Assembly: GCA_963842975.1 (NCBI GenBank)
Contig: CAWJIH010000008.1
Location: forward strand, 62,001 to 126,000
Origin: JACJWR01 sp963842975
GTDB taxonomy: Bacteria; Actinomycetota; Actinomycetes; S36-B12; UBA10799
Reading direction: 5' to 3'
Length of the DNA: 64,000 nucleotides
This document shows positions 45,076 to 53,729 of the stretch, piece by piece (positions within the stretch are counted from its first letter, which is position 1; each line of letters opens with the position of its first letter). Made by a program: the position numbers and the translations under genes. The notes below the pieces were generated by a model. It ran no database searches. It saw only the letters and a list, made by a program, of their open reading frames with translations, and was not told the DNA's origin.

Positions 45076-46920
45076 GTGCGTGGCAACGTTTCGGTGAGAG
45101 AGGCCGTCGGATCGTCCCTCGCACTACTGGCGCCCCGCGAACGGGGTGTTTATCGAGTTGCGCTGTTGGGTCAGGTCGCGCTGTCGCTGCTGGACCTGGT
45201 CGGAGTACTGCTGGTGGCAGCGGTCGGATATGTCACAGCAACCCTGGCGACTGGATCGCCGTTGCCCGCGCCGGTGGGAAGTTTGGTAGCCAAGGTCGGA
45301 ATCGGCGAGGTGACCGTCGCGGGTGCGGCGACCATCTTGGGCGCCGCTGCCGCGTTGGTGTTGGTGACCAAGAGTGTTGGCTCGCTGCTCATCCAGCGTG
45401 CCGTGTTTCGGTTCCTGGGGCATCGCGCCAGCGAGGTCGCCGACCAGATGGCCACGGCATTCCTACGACAACCCTTGACGCGACTGCAGATGCGCCCCAG
45501 CCACTGGAACGCCTTCGCGTTCGTTGAGGGGCTCACCCATGCGGTGCCCCAGATTCTGGGGGGATTCCTAGTCGTGTGCGGCGAGGTTGCGCTGCTGGTG
45601 GTCCTCGGGATGGGTCTGGTGGTGCTTGATCCGATGACCGCCATAGTGGCGCTCGCTTACTTTGGCAGCTTTTTGTGGGTGATCCATCGCCGACTTTCGC
45701 GCAAGGCGGCGGAACTGTCGCGCGCCACCGCTGCGGCGTCGATCGAAACCCGCAGCGCGGTGCAGGACTCGGTCTCCACCTATCGGGAGATGTCAGTGGC
45801 GGGACGGCGCGATCACTTCCGCGAACGCATCGTTGCAGGGCGAACCGCACTTTCTAGGTCGCAGGCCGACACGTATTTCCTTGCCGCCATTCCTCGCCAC
45901 GGCATCGAGGCTGCATTGGTGGTGGGCTCAGCCCTGGTGGTGCTCGTACTGGCGCTCACCCAGGACCAGGCGTCGGCCTTTGCAAGTCTATTCCTCTTCC
46001 TCGCGGCCGCCTCGCGAATGACACCAGCGCTGCTGCGTCTGAATGGGGCTGTGACCACAGTCAAGTCGTCTGCGGCTGGGGCCGAGCGCACGTTCATCCT
46101 GATCGATGAACTGCGAATCGGAGCCAATCAACCGAACCCACCCGCTTCCCTGGCCGTGTCTGGACCGGTCTTCGACGCGCGTCCTGAAAGGTTCGACATT
46201 GCCGCCGACTCACTCAGCGTGCGATACCCAGGTAGTTCGGTGCCGGCATTGACGCACGTGAACCTCCGAGTGCCGCAGGGCACGTCGCTTGCTTTGGTCG
46301 GTCCGACGGGTGCGGGCAAGAGCTCGCTGGTGGATGTACTGCTCGGGGTCGCCCTTCCGACATCGGGCGCAGTTCGAATTGGCGGTCAAGCACCGGTTGA
46401 CTTCGTCGCCGCATTCCCCGGCGCCCTTGCGTATGTGCCGCAGGATGTGGCCATCATCCATGGCACGATCCGAGAAAATGTTGCGCTTGGACTCTCGAAG
46501 ACTGTCGTGACGGACGATCGCGTCTGGGAGGCCCTCGACCAAGCCCACCTCGGTAGTCTCGTGCGCTCGCTCAGCGATGGACTCGACACAGAGGTGGGCG
46601 ACCGTGGCGTGCGCTTGAGTGGGGGCCAGCGGCAGCGAATCGGGCTCGCCCGAGCCTTCTACCAGCTTCCCAGCATCCTGGTGCTGGACGAGGCCACGAG
46701 CGCCCTGGACTCCGAAACGGAACGGACCGTTGCCGACACAATCGCCGCCCTAGGCGCAGGAGTCACTGTGATCACCGTTGCCCATCGACTCGCCACCATT
46801 CGCAACGCCGACCGGGTGGCCTACCTCGACGCCGGACGACTGGTTGCCAGCGGCACGTTCGCCGAGGTCCGTGCGTCCGTGCCGAGTTTCGAGACGCAAG
46901 CACGGCTCATGGGGCTATAA
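45076..46920 (+). CDS. ABC exporter, fused membrane and ATPase domains (MsbA/MdlB type)
   Basis: A 614-residue half-transporter. Residues ~1-310 form a six-helix type IV exporter domain. The ATPase domain carries Walker A GPTGAGKSS (about 409-417), the Q-loop region YVPQDVAIIHGTIRENVALG, signature LSGGQRQRIGLARA (about 514-527), Walker B ILVLDEATSALD and H-loop TVAHRLATIRNADRV. It probably exports the glycosylated or sulfated product assembled by the genes just upstream; a lipid-linked glycan or a modified peptide are both possible. There is no N-terminal C39 peptidase domain, so a double-Gly leader peptide is not expected. GTG 45076; last gene of the PqqD/HprK-like operon. Confidence 0.88.
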   Translation: MRGNVSVREAVGSSLALLAPRERGVYRVALLGQVALSLLDLVGVLLVAAVGYVTATLATGSPLPAPVGSLVAKVGIGEVTVAGAATILGAAAALVLVTKSVGSLLIQRAVFRFLGHRASEVADQMATAFLRQPLTRLQMRPSHWNAFAFVEGLTHAVPQILGGFLVVCGEVALLVVLGMGLVVLDPMTAIVALAYFGSFLWVIHRRLSRKAAELSRATAAASIETRSAVQDSVSTYREMSVAGRRDHFRERIVAGRTALSRSQADTYFLAAIPRHGIEAALVVGSALVVLVLALTQDQASAFASLFLFLAAASRMTPALLRLNGAVTTVKSSAAGAERTFILIDELRIGANQPNPPASLAVSGPVFDARPERFDIAADSLSVRYPGSSVPALTHVNLRVPQGTSLALVGPTGAGKSSLVDVLLGVALPTSGAVRIGGQAPVDFVAAFPGALAYVPQDVAIIHGTIRENVALGLSKTVVTDDRVWEALDQAHLGSLVRSLSDGLDTEVGDRGVRLSGGQRQRIGLARAFYQLPSILVLDEATSALDSETERTVADTIAALGAGVTVITVAHRLATIRNADRVAYLDAGRLVASGTFAEVRASVPSFETQARLMGL

Positions 46921-46985
46921 CGCGCCAGGGAGGTGGGGGTGGCGTGCAGTAACGGTCGAGTCCGAGGCGTCTGGGAGTGCGCGAG

Positions 46986-47775
46986 CTAGGCCCTTATGAA
47001 GCCCCGACTGTTCACCAAATCGACGGCGTATTCGTACAACTCAATATCGTCGGCGTTGTCCCGAGCAATGCGGCGGCGGAAGGACCGTGACACCTTGGGC
47101 TTACCCGAACCCTTGTGTTTGACGTGCAATGCCACGTTCCAGCCGTAGGCAGAGTCGATCGCGTCACAGAAATCCTCGAGGCGGTCTTGGGTGCCGACTG
47201 CGTCCATGGCGGCCAGGTTCACCTTTGCGCGGGCGAGCCGTTCCGGGGTGAACTCAACCTCGGTGAGCATGTCGGCGGTCATCTCGTCCGGAGTAAGCGA
47301 CAGCATCTTGGTCATGTGGTTGTGAATCAGTTGCGAGAACCTGGTCGGATCCTCATAGAGGGCTTCCAAGGGAACGTCTGCATCTTGCGGGAAGATCTTT
47401 TTGTGGAACTGCAGGAACGACAGCGTGCGCGCCACGGGTTCGCGCAGCATCGTCAAGGTGGTGAACGGTACGCCGACAAGCTCGGTGGTGCATAGCGGCA
47501 GGTGTCCGATGATCACCCGGATGTCGTCTCCACGTTCGGGCCAACGCGCCATGAGTTGCTTGGTGACGAACTGCGGGGCCACGACCCATCACGTCACCGT
47601 CGGAGTCGTTTGGGTAGACACCGTTGTCGCCGTACTGTGCGCGCAGTCGCAGGAACATGGCCGTGCCGCCGGTCTTGAGCATGTGCACGAAGAAGAAGCG
47701 CTGAGGTTCGGCGGCGGTGCCCGTCCGTTGCTGCGTGGACGGTTCGGCAGAGTGATTCACGCATCCATGGTGCAC
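46986..47775 (-). pseudogene. Sulfotransferase family protein, frameshifted
   Basis: The two overlapping frames make one sulfotransferase. The 5' frame (from GTG 47775 or 47760) gives FFFVHMLKTGGTAMFLRLRAQYG, the phosphosulfate-binding loop of the Sulfotransfer_2 group, up to DSDGDVMG. The 3' frame continues APQFVTKQLMARW, VPFTTLTMLREPVARTLSFLQF (the 3'-phosphate-binding Arg...Ser motif) and a long helical C-terminus. The switch lies near 47583, where one extra base separates the frames. With that base removed the protein would be about 260 residues. Either an inactivated gene or a sequence error. It is convergent with the ABC operon and divergent from galU. Confidence 0.7.
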
Positions 47776-47863
47776 CAGATCAATCGTTTCGTGCGGTCGC
47801 AGGTCGGATCGTGTCCTCCGGCGGGATTCCGACTTCGGTTGTGTCGGAACGTCACCAGATGGC

Positions 47864-47869
47864 TACGCT
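47864..47869 (+). promoter_or_regulatory. Leaderless -10 box (TACGCT) for galU
   Basis: TACGCT is followed by 6 nt and ATG 47876. A TTGTGT at 47839-47844 is a possible -35 with 19-nt spacing. Confidence 0.5.
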
Positions 47870-47875
47870 CGAAGA

Positions 47876-48761
47876 ATGACAACTCGAATCACCAAGGCAG
47901 TGTTGCCAGTTGCGGGAATGGGTACAAGATTCCTGCCAGCCACCAAAGCGTTGCCCAAGGAGATGTTGCCGGTAGTCGACAAGCCGGCGATTCAGTATGT
48001 CGTCGAAGAGGCCGTGGCAGCGGGACTCTACGACCTGTTGATGATCACCGGTCGGGCAAAGACCGCGCTGGAGGACCACTTCGACCGTCGGCCCTACTTG
48101 GAACGCACGCTCGAGGACAAAGGTGACGACACCCGACTGGAACTTGTGCGGCAACCAAGCGAACTCGGCCGCATCCACTATGTCCGGCAAGGGCAGGCGC
48201 TCGGCCTGGGGCACGCAGTTCTGCAGGCTGCTCAGCATGTAGGTGATGATCCGTTTGCAGTGCTGCTGGGCGATGACCTGGTGGATGCTGCCACGCCGGT
48301 GCTGCCACGGATGATCGAGGTGCAACAGACAGTACGGGGGATCGGTGCTGCTCCTCATGGAGGTGCCGCCGGAGAACATCTCCGCCTACGGCTGCGCGGC
48401 CGTCGAGCCAACTGACGCATCGGACGTCGTGCGCGTCACCGGACTGATCGAGAAACCGCCGCTGGAGGAAGCTCCGAGTAACTACGCGGTGATTGGCCGC
48501 TACGTGCTCGATCCCGCAGTATTCGGGGTGTTGGAGCGGACACCTCCTGGTCGTGGTGGGGAGATCCAACTGACCGATGCGCTGAGCATGCTGGTCGATC
48601 CAGCGGTGCCCGGTGGTGGCATGCACGCGGTGATCTTCACTGGTCGCCGCTATGACACCGGCGACAAACTCGGCTACCTCAAGGCGGTCGTCGAATTGGC
48701 TTTGGCTCGGGAGGACTTGGGGCCGCAGCTGCGCAGTTGGTTGGAATCGCAAATCCGCTGA
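47876..48761 (+). pseudogene. galU: UTP-glucose-1-phosphate uridylyltransferase, frameshifted
   Basis: The first frame shows VLPVAGMGTRFLPATKALPKEMLPVVDKP, the GalU nucleotide-binding motif, then EEAVAAGL, HAVLQA and FAVLLGDDLV. At about 48.34 kb, after cggggg, the conserved sequence moves to another frame and continues VLLLMEVPPENISAYGCAAVE, VTGLIEKP and RRYDTGDKLGYLKAVVELAL to 48761, with a one-base offset. Joined, the protein is about 294 residues, the normal GalU length. The enzyme makes UDP-glucose for GalE and Ugd in this locus. Because galU is conserved and usually important, a base-call or assembly indel in the G run is the leading explanation, though real inactivation is possible. 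Confidence 0.85.
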
Positions 48762-48842
48762 GCAGTCCGGTGGAAACCACTCTGAGTGTGTCAGCGGTGG
48801 GTTGTTCGCTGGATCATGTGCTGGTTGGGGTGTAATCAGGGG

Positions 48843-50066
48843 GTGACTACGGACATGCGCAGTGTTGACGATCAACTCGCGCGGGTGCTTGATGGAGTTC
48901 ATCCGCTGAATCCAATCGATATGGGCATCACCGATGCCCGCGGATGCATCCTGGCTGAGGACGTTCGGGCGCCATGGCCGTTGCCGCCGTTCGACAACTC
49001 GGGGATGGACGGCTACGCGGTGGCAGCGGCGCACCTTGGCCAGCCGAGCCAGGCCGCGCCGCTGCGGTTGAAAGTGATCGACGACATTCCCGCTGGCACC
49101 CGTCCCCGTGCGACCATCGGACCCGGCACGGCTGCGCGAATCATGACCGGCGCGCCCATGCCCTACGGCGCCGATGCGGTGATTCCGGTGGAGTACACCG
49201 ACGGTGGAATGCCGGTGGTCACGGTGTTTTCCGGGGTGCGGATCGGTCAGAACGTCCGGCGGGCCGGCGACGACGTGCATTCCGGTGCGCTGGTGCTGCA
49301 GGCAGGCACCATCATGGACTCCCGGCAGGCGGCGCTGGCCGCTGCTGTGGGGCGTTCCAGGGTGGTGATTCATCCGCGGCCGAGGGTGGTGGTGCTCACC
49401 ACCGGAAGTGAACTCGTGGAGCCGGGCCGGCAGTTGGGGCCAGGGATGATCAACGACGTCAACGGGTCGGCGTTGGCGGTGGCTGCCGCCGATTTGGGCG
49501 CCGAATCATTCTGGGTTGGACCGGTGCCCGACGACGCATCCGAGTTCCGCAATGCCCTCGAGGATCAGCTCGTGCGGGCCGACATGGTGATCACCACCGG
49601 TGGCGTGAGCGTCGGGGCCTATGACACGGTCAAGAACGTTTTGAGCACGCTGGGAACTGTGGAGTTCCTGAAGGTCGCCATGCAGCCGGGGATGCCGCAA
49701 GGCCACGGGCACATCGCCGGAGTGCCGATCTTCACCCTTCCCGGCAATCCAGTCAGCGCGATGGTGTCGTTTGAGGTGTTCGTCCGTCCGGTGCTGCGGC
49801 GGATGCTGGGATTCACCGAGCTGGCCCGCCCGTTGGTGGAGGCCACTGTGACCACCGAATTCGAATCACCGGTGGGCAAGAGGCAATACGTTCGGGGTCA
49901 ACTCGTGCACACCGCAGACGGCTACCTGTTTCACCCGGCAGCTTCGCAGCGCTCGCATCAGGTCGCTGTGCTGGCCCATGCCACCGGTCTGGCGGTCGTG
50001 CCCGAGGGCATGGTGCACGTGCCAGCTGGTACCCGGTTGCCAGTGATGCCGTTCGGGGAGCAGTGA
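48843..50066 (+). CDS. glp: Gephyrin-like molybdotransferase (Glp/MoeA family)
   Basis: A 407-residue MoeA-family protein: PFDNSGMDGYAV, MTGAPMPYGADAVIPVE, VLTTGSELVEPG, ITTGGVSVGAYD and LPGNPVSAMVSFEVFV. The family inserts molybdate into molybdopterin. In actinobacteria a paralog next to galU and the rimJ-sepX/glpR genes acts in cell division (Glp), so both roles are possible here. GTG 48843 has a TGTAAT box 6 nt upstream (possible leaderless start); ATG 48855 is an alternative. Its stop overlaps the moaC GTG (GTGA), so it is also tied to a genuine molybdenum-cofactor gene. Confidence 0.9.
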   Translation: MTTDMRSVDDQLARVLDGVHPLNPIDMGITDARGCILAEDVRAPWPLPPFDNSGMDGYAVAAAHLGQPSQAAPLRLKVIDDIPAGTRPRATIGPGTAARIMTGAPMPYGADAVIPVEYTDGGMPVVTVFSGVRIGQNVRRAGDDVHSGALVLQAGTIMDSRQAALAAAVGRSRVVIHPRPRVVVLTTGSELVEPGRQLGPGMINDVNGSALAVAAADLGAESFWVGPVPDDASEFRNALEDQLVRADMVITTGGVSVGAYDTVKNVLSTLGTVEFLKVAMQPGMPQGHGHIAGVPIFTLPGNPVSAMVSFEVFVRPVLRRMLGFTELARPLVEATVTTEFESPVGKRQYVRGQLVHTADGYLFHPAASQRSHQVAVLAHATGLAVVPEGMVHVPAGTRLPVMPFGEQ

Positions 50067-50581
50067 AGGCTCCAGGCAGAGCATCGACAGCAATGACGAC
50101 GCACAGAAGGACCGATCTCACCCATGTCCGCGCTGATGGCAGCGCCGCCATGGTCGACGTGGGCCAGAAACCGGTGAGTGCCCGGGAAGCGACCGCCACG
50201 GGTGTGGTGCATCTGAGTCAGGATGCCGCCCACGCGGTGCGCGCGGGTGCAGTGAAGAAAGGTGACGTGTTCACGGTTGCCCGGATCGCCGGGATCCAGG
50301 CGGCCAAGCGCACCTCGGAACTCATCCCCCTGTGCCATCCGATTGCGCTGGTCGGAATCGACGTGGAGGTGTGGCTCGATGATTCCGACGTGCGAATCAG
50401 TGCAACCACCAGAGTCGCGGACCGCACCGGGGTGGAGATGGAAGCGCTCACCGCAGTGGCGGTGGCGGGTTTGACTGTGATCGACATGGTCAAGGCTCTG
50501 GATCCGGCGGCCGAACTCTCGGCAGTCCGAGTCGAGTCGAAGTCCGGCGGCGCCACGGGAGAGTGGCGGCGCGAATCATGA
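50063..50581 (+). CDS. moaC: Cyclic pyranopterin monophosphate synthase
   Basis: A 172-residue MoaC that completes conversion of 3',8-cyclo-GTP to cyclic pyranopterin monophosphate, the first intermediate of molybdenum cofactor. It shows AAMVDVGQKP, GDVFTVARIAGIQAAKRTSELIPLCHPIALV and GVEMEALTAVAVAGLTVIDMVKALD, all conserved MoaC signatures including the active-site Lys/His region. GTG 50063 overlaps the glp stop; ATG 50093 would give a more typical ~162-residue protein. The stop overlaps the following acetyltransferase start (ATGA). It is unexpected between glp and rimJ, where related clusters usually have no moaC. Confidence 0.93.
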   Translation: MKAPGRASTAMTTHRRTDLTHVRADGSAAMVDVGQKPVSAREATATGVVHLSQDAAHAVRAGAVKKGDVFTVARIAGIQAAKRTSELIPLCHPIALVGIDVEVWLDDSDVRISATTRVADRTGVEMEALTAVAVAGLTVIDMVKALDPAAELSAVRVESKSGGATGEWRRES

Positions 50582-51171
50582 AGTTCGAGCTGCGCGATGC
50601 CGAGGTTGCGCTGCGGTTGATGGCGCCCTCCGACGCCGCGGCCTGGGCGGAGGTGCGCCGCCGGAATAGTGAGTGGCTCACCCCCTGGGATGCCACGAAC
50701 CCGCCGGAATCGCACGATGTGCCGCCGACCTTTCGCGGGATGGTGCGTCGGCTGCGGGCCGACGCAAAATCGGGCCGCTCATTTGCGCTGGCCATGACCG
50801 CGCACAACCGCTTCGTGGGCCAGGTGACTCTTGGCGGGGTGACGCTTGGTTCGTTGCGCTCGGCTTATGTCGGCTATTGGATTGATCGCGCCTATGCCGG
50901 TCGGGGATATATGCCCCGAGCCGTAGCGCTGATCTGCGACTACGGGTTTTTCTCTCTGCGCCTGCACCGGATCGAGATCAACATTCGGCCGGAGAATGCG
51001 GCCAGTTTGCGCGTGGTGGAGAAGTTGGGGTTCCGCTACGAGGGCCTGCGTCGGCGCTACTTGCACATCGACGGAGACTGGCGCGACCACCATTCCTTCG
51101 CCCTGTGTGTGGATGAAGTTGGCCCGGGTTTGGTGGAGCGGTTGCGCCAACAGTCAAGCAGCCTTGGCTGA
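50578..51171 (+). CDS. GNAT acetyltransferase, RimJ/RimL-like
   Basis: A 197-residue GNAT protein with FVGQVTLGGVTLGSLRSAYVGYWID, the acetyl-CoA-binding loop AYAGRGYMPRAVALICDYGFFSLRLHRIEI and the C-terminal NAASLRVVEKLGFRYEGLRRRYLHIDGDWRDH, characteristic of ribosomal-protein alanine N-acetyltransferase relatives (RimJ). The substrate could be a ribosomal or other protein N-terminus. ATG 50578 overlaps the moaC stop. The order galU-glp-(moaC)-rimJ-sepX/glpR is a recurrent actinobacterial cluster linked to division. Confidence 0.88.
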   Translation: MKFELRDAEVALRLMAPSDAAAWAEVRRRNSEWLTPWDATNPPESHDVPPTFRGMVRRLRADAKSGRSFALAMTAHNRFVGQVTLGGVTLGSLRSAYVGYWIDRAYAGRGYMPRAVALICDYGFFSLRLHRIEINIRPENAASLRVVEKLGFRYEGLRRRYLHIDGDWRDHHSFALCVDEVGPGLVERLRQQSSSLG

Positions 51172-51251
51172 ATCTGGGCTCCTCCCGCCAGTCCGGGTTC
51201 TGGTTGGGCGACACGCCGATTCAGGCCTCCCAGTGTGGTCTGGATCACGTC

Positions 51252-51257
51252 TAACCT
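51252..51257 (+). promoter_or_regulatory. Leaderless -10 box (TAACCT) for the sepX/glpR-like gene
   Basis: TAACCT is followed by 7 nt (gaggcgc) and ATG 51265, giving a separate promoter for the last gene of the cluster. Confidence 0.5.
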
Positions 51258-51264
51258 GAGGCGC

Positions 51265-52146
51265 ATGCCGTCGGGACTCCTCTTCATCGCCATTTTGGCG
51301 ATTTGGGCGGTCATTCTCATTCCGCGCATGCTGCGCATCTATGACCACCAGTCCACGCATCGCAGTACGCGCAGATTTCGACATGCAATGGCCAGCCTCG
51401 GGGGATCGCGGCGGGCTCGGCGCCCAGTCGATGTCGTGATGGTGCGTCGTGCTGAATCGACGCCGCGTGCGGCATTGGGCATAGTGCTCGATTCGGCAGT
51501 GGATCTTCACCTTGACCACGGCGTGGATCCCTTCCTGGGGGATGAAGACGTTGTTGGCGCTGAGCAGACCCGCCGAGTGACCGCGCGGCTGGCAGCTGCG
51601 AAACGGGCCTCGGCGCGGCGGCGTCGAGTAGTGCTGACGCTGGCTGGCGCGGTGCTGCTGTGTGTTGGCCTTGGAATCGCTGGGATTCTTCCGCTGGCCG
51701 TCGCCCTGGTGCCGAGCTGCCTGGCGATCGGCATGGTCATGGTGTCGCGGCGGTTTGCCCGGCAGCAGGCCCGATGGCGCGAAGAGGTTCGACTGCGGGC
51801 GGAGCAGCGCCGGGAAGCCCGCGCGGTTGATGTGCTGCCCATGGCGCCGGTGGTGCCAGTGCGACGCATTCTGGACGATCAAGGCGTCGCGGTGCTGAAC
51901 GGCAAGGCGCGGGGTCGTTCTTCGGCGCAGGGCGCCGGGGTTGCCCGAGGCTTTGCCGGAGGTCGCGGCGCTACGCCTGCCCAGGTTCGGCTGATGGAGC
52001 AGTATCGGGCATTGTCGGCCACATACTCCGATGCTGAGGAAGAGTTGGGCCTCGATGACTACATCGACGGCCAGGGCAATGGTGGGCGCGAGGCCTACCG
52101 CGGGGCACCCTCGGGGCATCGGCAACTTCGTGCGGTGAACGAGTAG
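51265..52146 (+). CDS. SepX/GlpR-like septal membrane protein
   Basis: A 293-residue membrane protein. Residues 1-22 form an N-terminal helix (MPSGLLFIAILAIWAVILIPRM), followed by an Arg-rich cytoplasmic region. Two adjacent helices lie at about 122-165, and then comes an Arg/Ala-rich tail with the conserved-looking end YRALSATYSDAEEELGLDDY. This topology, size and its place after glp and a rimJ-like gene match the actinobacterial divisome proteins described as SepX (Streptomyces) and GlpR (Corynebacterium). The sequence identity is not checked. Start chosen by the leaderless box 7 nt upstream; the ORF opens at 51235. Confidence 0.72.
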   Translation: MPSGLLFIAILAIWAVILIPRMLRIYDHQSTHRSTRRFRHAMASLGGSRRARRPVDVVMVRRAESTPRAALGIVLDSAVDLHLDHGVDPFLGDEDVVGAEQTRRVTARLAAAKRASARRRRVVLTLAGAVLLCVGLGIAGILPLAVALVPSCLAIGMVMVSRRFARQQARWREEVRLRAEQRREARAVDVLPMAPVVPVRRILDDQGVAVLNGKARGRSSAQGAGVARGFAGGRGATPAQVRLMEQYRALSATYSDAEEELGLDDYIDGQGNGGREAYRGAPSGHRQLRAVNE

Positions 52147-52202
52147 CCGGATCGGGGCCGGGACCCGTTTTGGATCAGTAGGGCGCTATCCTGTTGCGGC
52201 CA

Positions 52203-52281
<79 letters not shown>

Positions 52282-52285
52282 GGTT

Positions 52286-52606
52286 CTATATCGAACTCCT
52301 GACATGGTTGGTCGCAAGATCGCTGCATGAGGCGGGTCCGGAAGGGCCCGCCTTTTTCGTTGCGAGTTCGCTCACCATCATCGTCCGGCTTGCTTCAAGT
52401 GCCGAGGCGATAAGTGAGCGTTCCTCGACCAGACCGAGGGTGTCGTCGGCATTGTCGGTCATGGCCTTGATGTAGATCTTGGCGAACCAGGCCTGGTTAT
52501 AGACGCGCTTCCGCCCCTCAGTCAGCTGGCTGTAGGCGTGCTGGGGTTCGCTGAGCAGGGCCATGAGTTGGTCCAGGGTGGCTTGGGTGTCGATGTCGCG
52601 CTTCAT
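52286..52606 (-). pseudogene. Serine recombinase C-terminal remnant
   Basis: A 106-residue frame ending 5 bp inside attL. Its middle, LMALLSEPQHAYSQLTEGRKRVYNQAWFAKIYI, resembles the C-terminal end of large serine recombinases ('LL..P..lY..a....rr.lNQa.FeklYv'). The catalytic resolvase domain and the recombinase domain are missing; nothing upstream in any frame supplies them. It is oriented toward the tRNA end of the element, as an integrase gene would be. It is probably the leftover of the enzyme that inserted the element at tRNA-Ala. Confidence 0.6.
52331..52357 (+). terminator. Rho-independent terminator after tRNA-Ala
   Basis: A 9-bp stem GGCGGGTCC (52331-52339) with GGGCCCGCC (52344-52352), a GGAA tetraloop, then TTTTT. 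It is 52 nt downstream of the tRNA and lies inside the recombinase remnant, so it comes from the inserted element. Confidence 0.85.
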
Positions 52607-52710
52607 AATTGTTGGCAGGGGTAGTTAGTAGAGACAGATGCCCCTGATTGGAGAGTGAGTCCGATGGGACGACCGCCAGTGATCCCGGCGGAGAAGTAGG
52701 GCAGCCCTTC

Positions 52711-53067
52711 ATGAGCTTCTACTACCGCCCCGAAGAAGAGCATCAGTACGGCGTCTTGATGGCATACATCGTCGCGAATCCCGACGCGAGCTATCTCGTT
52801 GAGTTCCCCGACGGTGAGGTGTACCGGTGCCTGTACGCGGACGCCTACGAGAGCGAGAACGGTGGGGAACTGGACATCGAGATGGACGACCCCCGATACG
52901 ATGAGTTCCATCAAGTGGTGATGAAGGTGACCGAGTGCGTAAGCGGGGGTTCACGTCCGTACAACGAGTGGCTCAGCCTCGACTACAGGGACTTCCCTGT
53001 GAGGATCACCGACGTGGGCCGAGGGGTGGTCGTCTACCCGGCTCCGCCAGTGACCCCACCGAGGTGA
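52711..53067 (+). CDS. Conserved-looking hypothetical acidic protein (element cargo)
   Basis: A 118-residue soluble acidic protein beginning MSFYYRPEEEHQYGVLMAYI, with FPDGEVYRCLY, a Glu/Asp-rich middle (LDIEMDDPRYDEFHQVVM) and ending RITDVGRGVVVYPAPP. The aromatic and acidic pattern and the absence of frame noise suggest a real gene, but I do not recognise a named family. It is carried between attL and attR, so it is probably cargo. The frame is open from 52648; ATG 52711 starts the compact domain. Confidence 0.55.
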   Translation: MSFYYRPEEEHQYGVLMAYIVANPDASYLVEFPDGEVYRCLYADAYESENGGELDIEMDDPRYDEFHQVVMKVTECVSGGSRPYNEWLSLDYRDFPVRITDVGRGVVVYPAPPVTPPR

Positions 53068-53111
53068 TCCGTTTTGTCCTGGCATCTCGAATACGACTTC
53101 GCTGATCCCGA

Positions 53112-53339
53112 TCAAAGGGTTGTGCCTGCGTGCTGGCGGATGATGGCCGAAATCGTCGTTCGGTTGACGTCGTAGATCCGGGCGAGCTCATGTTGGGGCG
53201 TGCCGGCATGGAATCGGCGGACGACCTCATCCTTGCTCTCAGGGGACAACCTGACGTGCTTCTGCGGATCACCACGTCTACGCACTGGCCGCTCAGCCGT
53301 GGTCACCTCAGCGGTCTCACCCCCGAGCATCCGCTCCAA
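53112..53339 (-). CDS. Small helix-turn-helix protein, resolvase HTH-like
   Basis: A 75-residue protein whose C-terminal half (LSPESKDEVVRRFHAGTPQHELARIYDVNRTTISAIIRQH) is a Hin/resolvase-type helix-turn-helix ('l.....v......G.....lA..ygv.rtTv...l'). Such stand-alone or C-terminal HTH pieces accompany actinobacterial serine recombinases. The N-terminal ~30 residues are unstructured. It lies 8 bp from attR and points into the element, so it is either a recombination helper or another remnant of the integrase. Confidence 0.55.
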   Translation of the reverse strand: MERMLGGETAEVTTAERPVRRRGDPQKHVRLSPESKDEVVRRFHAGTPQHELARIYDVNRTTISAIIRQHAGTTL

Positions 53340-53346
53340 CTCACCG

Positions 53347-53378
53347 CAGGGGTTCGAATCCCCTCAGCTCCACCAGAG
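53347..53378 (+). repeat. attR: second copy of the 32-bp tRNA-Ala 3' repeat
   Basis: An exact copy of 52250-52281 but not joined to a full tRNA: upstream bases do not form D or anticodon arms. With attL it bounds a 1.1-kb element. From 53379 to 53729 I see no gene or regulatory signal. Confidence 0.9.
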
Positions 53379-53729
53379 AAGTTTCCGGGATCCGGTCGGC
53401 AGGCCTCCCGGGACTCCTGCGTGCGGGACCGGTTGGGCAGTCGTTCGTCCAGGGTGGTGGGATGGATTGGCGCAGCAGACCATCAGTGGTCTGGGTCCTC
53501 CGCTCGGAAGAGGTCAGCAAATGGCAAGTCCAGCGGAAGCGGCGAACCGTGGTTCGGCGATACCACCCAGACTTTCGCAACCGGGGCCAGTCCGCTAGTT
53601 CCCGGCTTGAGAATCACGAGAGCGCCGGCAGCCCTTCCGCGTGGCGATTGATCGGGTCACGCAGCGACCTGTGCCATCGCAGCGGTACTGCCGGGACCTC
53701 AGCGCCACTCTCGGGCGACGAAGGGTGCG

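Noticed and set aside
48045..49373. 442-residue minus-strand ORF across galU and glp
   Set aside because: Antisense to two recognisable genes and rich in His/Arg/Pro, typical of shadow frames.
53347..53378. Second tRNA gene
   Set aside because: Only the 3' part is repeated; no D or anticodon arm exists upstream, so it is an attachment-site copy.
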